A stretch of DNA of 56,724 nt from Oscillospiraceae bacterium (GTDB lineage: Bacteria > Bacillota > Clostridia > Oscillospirales > Ruminococcaceae). This document shows, in pieces, positions 42,604 through 49,349 of this stretch (position 1 is its first letter; each line of letters opens with the position of its first letter). The position numbers were made by a program, and so were the translations under genes. The notes under the pieces were generated by a model. That model had not been told where the DNA came from and did no database searches. It saw nothing but the letters and a program-made list of their open reading frames with translations. Where the stretch lies: positions 1 to 56,724 of the forward strand of contig JAKSPK010000012.1 in assembly GCA_024404875.1 (NCBI GenBank). Direction: 5' to 3'.

Positions 42604-42696
42604 CGATTTGGCACACATTTGCTTGCGTATTATACACCATCCGGTTCAGAAATTCTGAAATATTATGAAGATTCATTTAGGATTTTCGAAAGTATC

Positions 42697-42726
42697 TTGA
42701 TCCGGGCTCCCGCCTTATGCTATACT
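42697..42726 (+). promoter_or_regulatory. Promoter upstream of 42752
   Basis: TTGATC (42697-42702) and TATACT (42721-42726) have an 18-base spacer. Confidence 0.5.
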
Positions 42727-42751
42727 GAACGCAGAAAAGGAGGGGGTTCCC

Positions 42752-43318
42752 ATGAAACGTGAACGGCTCGCAACGGAATTTGTGATCGCAGCTCTGGCGG
42801 GCTGCACGGCAGGTGTATTGGTGCTGGCAGGCAGAAATGCGATGTTCAGCGGCAGCGGCGGGATACTGGCGGCATTCGGCTCGATCTGCGGAGGTCTATT
42901 CTTCTGGGCGGTGCTTTGCTCGGCTCTTGCGCTTCGTGCGCGCAGCGGACTGCACGCAGCGCTGCTGGACCTCAGTTTGCTGGTCCCGACGCTGATGAGC
43001 TATTACTTCGCGTGCCATGCGTTCGGAATGTATACGAACCGCATGATCCTGCAATTCGGTGTGCTTTTGCTGCTGCCGTCGGCGGGCGCCGCGTGGCTGC
43101 TTCGTGTATTCCGCGATCAGGCCTGGTTCCGGCCGGTGCTGCTGACAGCCGGGATCGGATTGCTGGTCTTTGATCTGCAAAACGGCTGTTTGCGCGGCCC
43201 TGCGGATCTGCGCCTGATGCTGCCGCTGCTGGTTGTGTTTATATATTCGGTCGTATCTGCGCCGTGTCAACCGAATCGGAGCACCGTGAACAGTTGGGAC
43301 TATCCGATGAAGGGCTGA
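42752..43318 (+). CDS. Membrane protein, 188 aa, function unknown
   Basis: The protein has five or six hydrophobic helices and no recognised domain. AAAGGAGGGGG precedes the ATG. It is 38 bases upstream of two WYL-domain genes and probably shares their transcript, so it may be an output or sensor partner of those regulators. That link is inferred from position only. Confidence 0.8.
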   Translation: MKRERLATEFVIAALAGCTAGVLVLAGRNAMFSGSGGILAAFGSICGGLFFWAVLCSALALRARSGLHAALLDLSLLVPTLMSYYFACHAFGMYTNRMILQFGVLLLLPSAGAAWLLRVFRDQAWFRPVLLTAGIGLLVFDLQNGCLRGPADLRLMLPLLVVFIYSVVSAPCQPNRSTVNSWDYPMKG

Positions 43319-43356
43319 CGGCTGCGAAATGCGCAGCCGGAATTCAGAGGTAACAT

Positions 43357-44628
43357 ATGGCAGGTTTTTCAGAGCTTGTAAAAACATTTGAGAAAACAAA
43401 GAGCTATATCCGCGATTTCTTCATCTGCGGATTCCGGACACGCGGCGATTTTCAGCAGAAAAGCAGCCGCACCTATGATGACGAACGCCGTCGGGCAGAA
43501 AGCTGGCTCGGCGGCGCACTGCGCTTTGATGATTCCGTGCGCGGACGGCAGATCTTTCTTTCCGTGGACAGCAGCCGGATCTACGAAAATCCGCTGTACC
43601 AGATGTATGCCGCAAAGAGCTTTACCTCAAATGATATCCGGCTGCACTTTTTACTGCTCGATCTTCTGGCGGACGGCGCGGCAAGGAGTCTCAATGCGGT
43701 CATGGAGCTGCTGGTGACGGAATATGGTGTGGAATTTGATCCGCAGACCGTCCGCGGCAAGCTGCGCGAATATGCGGATGAGGGGCTTCTGATTGCGGAA
43801 AAGCGCAGCAATGCGATGTTCTATCGGCTGGCAGAAACCGAGCCGGTTCTGAGACTGCATGAGAATCCGGCGCTTGCAGAGGCGGTGCGGTTCTTCGCCG
43901 CGGATGATGCGTTCGGCGTGATCGGTGCGGAAATGCTCCGTGAAGCCGGTCTGCAAAATGACATCTTCCTGCGCAAGCACAATTATATCGTGCATACGCT
44001 GGAGGATTCGATCCTGCCGGAACTGCTTTCGGCAATGGAGCAGAAAAGCACCGTCACGCTGCGGGCATACAGCGCGCGGTTCGACACTGATGACCGTGAG
44101 GGAAAGCGGTTTGAAGCGGTTCCGATGCAGATTATCGGTTCGCTGCAGACGGGTCGGCGATATCTGGCCGCCTTTATTCCGGCGGAGGATAGCTTCCATT
44201 CCTTTCGGCTCGATTATCTCGGTGAGATTCGGCAGGGTGCGGTATTCCCGGATTATGACCGGATCACAGAGAAGTATCAGGCATTGAGCCGGCGTGTTTT
44301 CGGCGTGTCCTTTGGTTCACTGCAGGGCGGGAATGATGCAGAGCCGCTGCGTCTGACCATTCGTGCAAATCCGGAGACAGAGCAGTTCATCCTGCGGCGG
44401 CTGGAGCGTGAAAAGCGCTGCGGCGTTCTCACGCAGGAGTGCGCCGGACATTATACGCTGGTTTTCGATGTTATAGATCCGAATGAGATCATGCACTGGG
44501 CAAAGACGCTGATCGGCCGGATCGTATCGGTCGAGGGCGGTACTGCGATGCTGCGGGAACGCTTTGCGGATGATATCCGTCGGATGCAGGCGATGTACGG
44601 AGGTGCGAAACATGACGATCTTTCATGA
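43357..44628 (+). CDS. WYL-domain transcriptional regulator 1
   Basis: The 423-residue protein has a winged-helix-like N-terminal half (about 85-165, with NDIRLHFLLLDLLADGAARSL in two parts) and a C-terminal WYL domain (about 225-330) recognisable by GRRYLAAFIPAEDSFHSFRLDYLGEI. WYL proteins sense small ligands or nucleic acid and often regulate defence or repair genes. Its stop overlaps the next WYL gene by 17 bases, so the two are coupled and may form a heteromer. Confidence 0.85.
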   Translation: MAGFSELVKTFEKTKSYIRDFFICGFRTRGDFQQKSSRTYDDERRRAESWLGGALRFDDSVRGRQIFLSVDSSRIYENPLYQMYAAKSFTSNDIRLHFLLLDLLADGAARSLNAVMELLVTEYGVEFDPQTVRGKLREYADEGLLIAEKRSNAMFYRLAETEPVLRLHENPALAEAVRFFAADDAFGVIGAEMLREAGLQNDIFLRKHNYIVHTLEDSILPELLSAMEQKSTVTLRAYSARFDTDDREGKRFEAVPMQIIGSLQTGRRYLAAFIPAEDSFHSFRLDYLGEIRQGAVFPDYDRITEKYQALSRRVFGVSFGSLQGGNDAEPLRLTIRANPETEQFILRRLEREKRCGVLTQECAGHYTLVFDVIDPNEIMHWAKTLIGRIVSVEGGTAMLRERFADDIRRMQAMYGGAKHDDLS

Positions 44629-45595
44629 GATCTACGGTGCCTACTACCGGATCACGGCGCGGCTGCTGCGGCGCGGGCGCATGACGCGGCAGGATATTAC
44701 CGATGCAATCGCACAAGATGGTTTTCGCGATTCGATGCTGTTTCTGCCGCAAAAGCTGATCCCGCAGCCGGACGGCAGCGACTGGGGATTGCTGCACGAA
44801 ACAGCAGACGGTACATTTGAGCCGGTGACGAAGCATCTGCCGGAACATCCGCTGACGCTGCTGCAAAGGCGCTGGCTCCGGGCAAAGCTTGCGGATCCGA
44901 AGATACGGCTGTTCCTGACCGATGAGCAGTATGATGCGCTGGAAGCAGCGCTCGCAGAGACGCCGCCGCTTTTTCGGCCGGATCAGTTTCGCTGCCCGGA
45001 TCAGTTCGCTGATGGCGACTGTATGACAGATCCGAAGTATCGGGCAGTCTTCCGTATCGCGCTCCATGCTCTCCGAAATGGTACGGCGATTCTGCTTGCA
45101 TATCGTACAGCACACGGCGCGGTGCAAAGGCATTGTTGTCTGCCGGTCGCAATGGAATATTCCCAGAAGAATGACAAATTCCGCCTGTACTGCCGCCGGA
45201 TTCGCCGCGGGAAACTGACCGGCAGTACGGTGTTCAATCTCGGTCGGATCATTTCGATCCGTATGCTGCGGGAGACACCGGAAAATGCGCAGACGCGGGC
45301 ACGGTTTTTTGAAAGTCTGCGCTGTGCAGAGCCGGTGACGGTGCGCGTGACCGATGAGCGCAGCGGTCTGGCGCGGTTCCTCATGGAATTTGCTGCTTAT
45401 GAGAAGCACACAGAGCGTGACACGGAAACCGGCAGCTGCACGGTGCAGATCTGGTATAACCGGAGCGATGAGACGGAGCTGCTGATCCAGCTTCTGAGCT
45501 TCGGGCCTGTGCTGGAGATCCTGTCGCCGCCAGACTTCCGGCAGAAAGCTGCGGAGCGCGTTGCAGCGCAGTATGCGCTGCTTTTTCCGGAGTGA
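44612..45595 (+). CDS. WYL-domain transcriptional regulator 2
   Basis: The 327-residue protein has a DNA-binding-like helical start (ARLLRRGRMTRQDITDAIAQ) and a WYL-like domain (about 150-230, with KFRLYCRRIRRGKLTGSTVF and NLGRIISIRML). A C-terminal WYL extension follows. ATG 44612 follows GGAGGTG and overlaps the first WYL gene. Paralogous WYL pairs are common near restriction, CRISPR or toxin systems, but no such system is seen within this window. Confidence 0.82.
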   Translation: MTIFHEIYGAYYRITARLLRRGRMTRQDITDAIAQDGFRDSMLFLPQKLIPQPDGSDWGLLHETADGTFEPVTKHLPEHPLTLLQRRWLRAKLADPKIRLFLTDEQYDALEAALAETPPLFRPDQFRCPDQFADGDCMTDPKYRAVFRIALHALRNGTAILLAYRTAHGAVQRHCCLPVAMEYSQKNDKFRLYCRRIRRGKLTGSTVFNLGRIISIRMLRETPENAQTRARFFESLRCAEPVTVRVTDERSGLARFLMEFAAYEKHTERDTETGSCTVQIWYNRSDETELLIQLLSFGPVLEILSPPDFRQKAAERVAAQYALLFPE

Positions 45596-45932
45596 TTGAT
45601 CCCGTCCGACGGCTTGGCGGCATATCTGCTTTGTGCGGTATTGCCTGAAGAATGAAGATGAAGTCATGAACTGTTTATGTTCCTGCTTCAAGCACCGTAT
45701 CACAAAAGCTGAACAAGCATGAAAGCCGAAAATGATCGAGGGCGCAGGCATCCATGATATAGGATATCATTTGGCCTGGATGGAATGCGCAGGGCGATGT
45801 CGGGCAAATGCAGCTGATCTGCACTGATGATCAAAGGATTCGCCATGAAGTGCTGACAAGTTTGTATGCAATGCATGAAAACTTTTTCTGTTTTGGAAAT
45901 ACAGTAAATAAGGAACCTTTTGCCGACCGGCC
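45596..45932. other. Gene-poor interval after the WYL pair
   Basis: No complete gene is supported here. One frame without a credible start codes QMQLICTDDQRIRHEVLTSL and then YAMHENFFCFGNTVNKEPF before a TGA near 45935, with protein-like composition. It may be a decayed gene end. No terminator was identified after the WYL pair. Confidence 0.4.
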
Positions 45933-45961
45933 TTGACGAAATGGTTATGACGCGTTATAAT
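45933..45961 (+). promoter_or_regulatory. Promoter of the 46076 gene
   Basis: TTGACG (45933-45938) and TATAAT (45956-45961) have a 17-base spacer. Confidence 0.8.
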
Positions 45962-46008
45962 AGAGTTATACTGGTGGTAACAGAATCCAGATCCCGCCGG
46001 TATGAGAA

Positions 46009-46029
46009 CACAGCCGAAATACGGCTGTG
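46009..46029 (+). promoter_or_regulatory. Leader hairpin before the 46076 gene
   Basis: CACAGCCG and CGGCTGTG form a perfect 8-bp stem with an AAATA loop within the 5' leader. No U-run follows. Confidence 0.4.
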
Positions 46030-46075
46030 CTGACGGATCCTTTTCAGGGGATGCAAGCCAAAGGAGGAATAAACT

Positions 46076-46390
46076 ATGGTAACAGTGAAAACCTATGCAG
46101 AGCTGGAAACCGCTGTTCTGCGCGATGAGCCGCAGATCCGGCTGGAGGAGAATGCAAAGCAGTATTATGAGCGCAAGGTCGGTGACCTTGTCAGCGGCGG
46201 CGTGCTCGGTGCGCTGCCGGGACTGCTGGTCGCAGGTCCGCTCGGTGCAGTGATCGGCGCAGCTGCCGGTGCCATGATCGGCAATTCGATCAATTCTGAC
46301 GAGCAGCAGCGTGATATTGCAAAGTTCCTCGCACGCTATTATCGCAAGACGACAAGTGGTGTGACTTTCATTGAGCTTCAGCATAGATGA
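46076..46390 (+). CDS. Small glycine-zipper protein, 104 aa
   Basis: AAAGGAGG lies eight bases before the ATG. The protein has a charged N-terminal half and a glycine-zipper membrane segment (about 40-75: VLGALPGLLVAGPLGAVIGA followed by AAGAMIGN), then a basic end. Such segments pack helices in membranes. It has a strong promoter and a structured leader, so it is probably a real, regulated gene of unknown role. Confidence 0.8.
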   Translation: MVTVKTYAELETAVLRDEPQIRLEENAKQYYERKVGDLVSGGVLGALPGLLVAGPLGAVIGAAAGAMIGNSINSDEQQRDIAKFLARYYRKTTSGVTFIELQHR

Positions 46391-46408
46391 TTATCCGTGA
46401 TGCATGAG

Positions 46409-46452
46409 AATGCCGCAGCGGTTTCGGTGAACGCCGATGCCGCTGCGGCATT
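46409..46452. terminator. Bidirectional terminator
   Basis: AATGCCGCAGCGG and CCGCTGCGGCATT form a 13-bp stem between convergent genes. Confidence 0.85.
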
Positions 46453-46458
46453 TGCTGT

Positions 46459-46704
46459 CTATTCAGGTTCATCCTCCGGCGGCGCTGCAATGCAGGACAG
46501 ATTCATGACCGCTGCAATGCCCGCCGAGACCGACGACGCCAGCAGCGTCATCAGCCCGACCTTCCAGCCGGGGATCTGCTGCACCCAGTCTGTCAGCGCG
46601 GCAGTCATATCAGCAAAAAGCACTCCGCAGGCGGTCTGGAGAAAGGTACGCCCGGCACGGCGCAGGCATTCGTGCGAAAGAAATCGTTTTGTCTTTTTGT
46701 TCAT
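46459..46704 (-). CDS. Holin-like small membrane protein
   Basis: The 81-residue protein has a basic start, FLQTACGVLFADM as the first helix, and LMTLLASSVSAGIAAVMNL as the second helix, then an acidic end (PPEDEPE). The pattern resembles r1t/phi-LC3-type phage holins. AAAGGAGGGG precedes the ATG, and a perfect CTGCTGCAT/ATGCAGCAG hairpin (46728-46748) lies just upstream of it. No endolysin or other phage gene is nearby. Confidence 0.7.
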   Translation of the reverse strand: MNKKTKRFLSHECLRRAGRTFLQTACGVLFADMTAALTDWVQQIPGWKVGLMTLLASSVSAGIAAVMNLSCIAAPPEDEPE

Positions 46705-46797
46705 ACGGTCTGTTCCCCTCCTTTCTGCTGCTGCATTTTATGCAGCAGCGCGCGGTTTTGTGCGTGCTTCTTATTTGCACAATTTTTAATGTTTTAC

Positions 46798-46826
46798 TTG
46801 ATTTTTTTGATTTGTTATGTTATAAT
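46798..46826 (+). promoter_or_regulatory. Promoter of the LacI-GGDEF gene
   Basis: TTGATT (46798-46803) and TATAAT (46821-46826) have a 17-base spacer. Confidence 0.8.
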
Positions 46827-46878
46827 ATGAATGGGATAATATTGGGGATATCCAGATATACAGAAAGAGGTGGTTTCC

Positions 46879-48804
46879 GTGAATCAGGGCGGATCCTATG
46901 TGATCGCTGTGATCGTTGCAGGAACAGATGAAGAATACCAGAGCAGCGTATTGCGCGGCATCACAGAGGCAGCAAAGGAACATCAGTTTAATGTCTCCGT
47001 CTTTGCGTCCTTCGGCGGTGTGCTTTCAAACAGTCAGTATGACAGCGGAGAGTATAATATTTATCGTCTTCCGGATTTCAGTCGGTTCGACGGCGTTGTA
47101 ATGCTGACAAATACGATCGAGGATTACGATGTCCGGCAGAAAATCCACGATGCGGTGCGGGCCTCCGGTATTCCGGCTGTGACGCTGGATAACAATGACT
47201 GCCCGGAATTCTTTAATATTTGTATCGACAATTATTCTGCGATGAAGGCGGTCACGGCACATGTTCTGGATGTCCACCATGCAAAGACGCTCTGTTTTAT
47301 CAGCGGGCCTGAAGCGAATCCTGAGGCGCGGAATCGGCGGCGTGCATTTGAGGATGCGGTGCGGGAGCACGGTATCACCCCGGAGCAATACAGCATTTAT
47401 CAGGGCGATTTTCGTCCGATGAGCGGAATGCAGGCGGCGGAGGCGCTGCTGCGAACCGGCGGACCGCTGCCCGATGCAATCATCGCCGCAAATGACGCTA
47501 TGGCGCTGGAGGCATCTGGCGTGCTGGAGGAGCATGGCATCCGTATCCCGGAGGATGTGATCGTTACCGGGTTTGATTACACATATTATGCACAGCATTA
47601 CTGTCCCATGCTGACGAGTGTTGCAAGACCGCTGTGTGACGCGGGCTATTCCGCCTGCACACTGCTGCTGCGTGTGCTTGCCGGTGAAAAATGTGAAAAG
47701 ACGCTGACGCTGGATGCAAAGCCGGTTTTTGCGGAAAGCTGTGGCTGTACCGATACAGAAAGTCTCGATATCCGCAGCTACAGAAAGAGCACCTACGGAC
47801 TCATCAAGAATGCACACACTGATGTCTCCCTGCTTAACCGCATGACCTCTGCGCTCGCGGTCAGCGAATCGCCGGAGGAGAATATCCGAATCATCTCCGG
47901 CTATTTGCAGGAGATCGCCTGTGAGCAGTGCTGCATCTGTCTCTGCGACAACTGGGAAAGCGCATTTCTGGATGGTCATGCCGGTGAGTCGGTTGAGCAG
48001 TATCAGATTATTGGCTATACTGAGGAAATGAGTGCGCCGCTGATCTGGAGCAACGGCAGGATCGCCGAGCGCAGCTGTTTCAAAACAGCGGAGCTGTTCC
48101 CGTTTCCGCCGGAGACAGGCGGAAATGTCAGCTATTTCTTCCCGCTGCATTTCCGTGAGCGCTGTCTGGGCTATTATATTTTCACGAATACGGAATTTCC
48201 GGTTCGGAGTATCCTCTGCCATTCGCTGATGATGAATATCAGCAATTCTTTTGAGAATGTCCGGAAGCTGCTGCATATGAATCATGTGATCCGTGAGCTT
48301 GACCGACTGTATGTCATTGATCCGCTCTGCGGCATCTATAACCGCAACGGCTTTATCCGGCTGGCGGACCAGATCTTCCGGCACAGCCGTGAGGAGCACG
48401 GTTCACTGATGATCTCGTTTATTGACATGGACGGCCTGAAATATGTCAATGACAATTTCGGCCACGATGAGGGCGACTTTGCGCTGCGGCAGCTTGCGGC
48501 TGTCATCCGCGACAGCTGTGCGGAGGAGCAGATCTGTGCCCGGTTCGGCGGCGATGAATTCATCATGATCGCGGCCGGCATGACGGAGGAAGATGCAAAG
48601 AGCTTTGAGCTCCGCTTCCGGAGGAAGCTTGCGGAGGCGAATCAGATTATTAACAAGCCTTATGAACTTGGCGCGAGCTTTGGCACATTTGTGACTGTGG
48701 TGGAGCAGGATATGAAGCTGTTTTCGCTGATTGCACAGGCTGATCAGATCATGTATGAGCAGAAGAAACGCAAGAACACCTCGCGCTATCTGCGCAGGGA
48801 CTAA
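46879..48804 (+). CDS. Diguanylate cyclase with a LacI-type ligand-binding sensor
   Basis: The 641-residue protein begins directly with a LacI/periplasmic-binding-like domain (about 8-280, with VIAVIVAGTDEEYQSSVLRG, PDAIIAANDAMALEASGVL and PEDVIVTGFDYT) but has no helix-turn-helix and no signal peptide. A middle region of about 170 residues is probably GAF-like. The C-terminal GGDEF domain (about 465-635) carries an intact active site at 557-561 in RFGGDEFIMIA. It should be a cytoplasmic enzyme that makes cyclic-di-GMP in response to a sugar-like ligand. GTG 46879 is chosen because AGAGGTGG lies before it. Confidence 0.9.
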   Translation: MNQGGSYVIAVIVAGTDEEYQSSVLRGITEAAKEHQFNVSVFASFGGVLSNSQYDSGEYNIYRLPDFSRFDGVVMLTNTIEDYDVRQKIHDAVRASGIPAVTLDNNDCPEFFNICIDNYSAMKAVTAHVLDVHHAKTLCFISGPEANPEARNRRRAFEDAVREHGITPEQYSIYQGDFRPMSGMQAAEALLRTGGPLPDAIIAANDAMALEASGVLEEHGIRIPEDVIVTGFDYTYYAQHYCPMLTSVARPLCDAGYSACTLLLRVLAGEKCEKTLTLDAKPVFAESCGCTDTESLDIRSYRKSTYGLIKNAHTDVSLLNRMTSALAVSESPEENIRIISGYLQEIACEQCCICLCDNWESAFLDGHAGESVEQYQIIGYTEEMSAPLIWSNGRIAERSCFKTAELFPFPPETGGNVSYFFPLHFRERCLGYYIFTNTEFPVRSILCHSLMMNISNSFENVRKLLHMNHVIRELDRLYVIDPLCGIYNRNGFIRLADQIFRHSREEHGSLMISFIDMDGLKYVNDNFGHDEGDFALRQLAAVIRDSCAEEQICARFGGDEFIMIAAGMTEEDAKSFELRFRRKLAEANQIINKPYELGASFGTFVTVVEQDMKLFSLIAQADQIMYEQKKRKNTSRYLRRD

Positions 48805-48878
48805 GGAACGACTGATTCAATTCGGTGCGTAAGGATACTTGGGGTCAAGTGAACATGACCAGTCAGATTATATGAAAA

Positions 48879-48918
48879 CGAACGGCCGGCGGTTTTTCCG
48901 TCAGCCGTTTGTAATTTT
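48879..48918 (+). terminator. Terminator of the LacI-GGDEF gene
   Basis: AACGGC-CGG pairs with CCG-GCCGTT around a TTTTT loop, followed by TGTAATTTTAT. Confidence 0.7.
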
Positions 48919-48986
48919 ATGATCGGTATACAGCAAAAACAATTCCCTTTTGCGACATAGTCATATTATATAACAATCATATGATA

Positions 48987-49089
48987 AAGAAAAACTATGT
49001 GACGAATGCCACATAGCTGCAAGGAGAAGTAAAATCAACAAAACATAGGGGGATTGGGGATTTGAAACAAGGTTTCCGTGAAACCTTGT
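48987..49089 (-). ncRNA. Candidate regulatory small RNA, about 100 nt
   Basis: On the minus strand a -10 box (49094-49099) is followed by a perfect 10-bp hairpin at the expected 5' end (ACAAGGTTTC/GAAACCTTGT, 49067-49089). An unstructured stretch then carries UCCCC twice (AUCCCCAAUCCCCC) and CUUCUCCUUG, which is complementary to Shine-Dalgarno sites. An intrinsic terminator ends it (CTATGTG/CACATAG, 48995-49016, then TTTTTCTTT). There is no credible open frame. The design, with a 5' hairpin, UCCCC seed and terminator, resembles RoxS/RsaE of Bacillus and Staphylococcus. Sequence homology is not shown. Confidence 0.7.
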
Positions 49090-49093
49090 GCTT

Positions 49094-49170
49094 ATTATAC
49101 CGGATAAACATAGAATAAACCTGAATAGACTGTGAACAGTTTGTGAACGCTTCGCAAGTTTTTTGTGAAC
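49094..49170 (-). promoter_or_regulatory. Phased GTTCACA boxes and -10 driving the small RNA
   Basis: Reading the minus strand, GTTCACA occurs at 49170, 49148 and 49137, a degenerate ACTTGCG at 49159 and ATTCAGG at 49126, all at 11-base phase. TATAAT (49099-49094) starts 27 bases after the last box, the same distance as in the 16170-16235 promoter. The -35 position (AGGTTT) does not match consensus. This fits an activator-dependent promoter for the same response regulator. Confidence 0.65.
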
Positions 49171-49180
49171 TGCTGTCGAT

Positions 49181-49209
49181 TTGCACAGAGTTTCTGCCCA
49201 ATGTATAAT
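49181..49209 (+). promoter_or_regulatory. Plus-strand promoter 1 of the esterase gene
   Basis: TTGCAC (49181-49186) and TATAAT (49204-49209) have a 17-base spacer. The phased boxes end ten bases upstream, so they could influence this promoter as well. Confidence 0.6.
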
Positions 49210-49253
49210 TGTGCTATTTTCATGACTGATTTGACCAGTTTTTGCCGTTTGGC

Positions 49254-49282
49254 TTGACAGCTTCCTGATTGTATGATATGAT
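49254..49282 (+). promoter_or_regulatory. Plus-strand promoter 2 of the esterase gene
   Basis: TTGACA (49254-49259) and TATGAT (49277-49282) have a 17-base spacer, about 70 bases before the ATG. Confidence 0.7.
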
Positions 49283-49349
49283 GAAAATAGTCCGAACAAG
49301 ACTCAAAAACATAAAACAGCAATGCTGAAAATGATCGGGGGAATCATGC

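Noticed and set aside
48961-49322. Small minus-strand open frames around the small RNA as protein genes
   Set aside because: They lack ribosome sites, cross the promoter boxes and the terminator, and their residues show no protein-like pattern.
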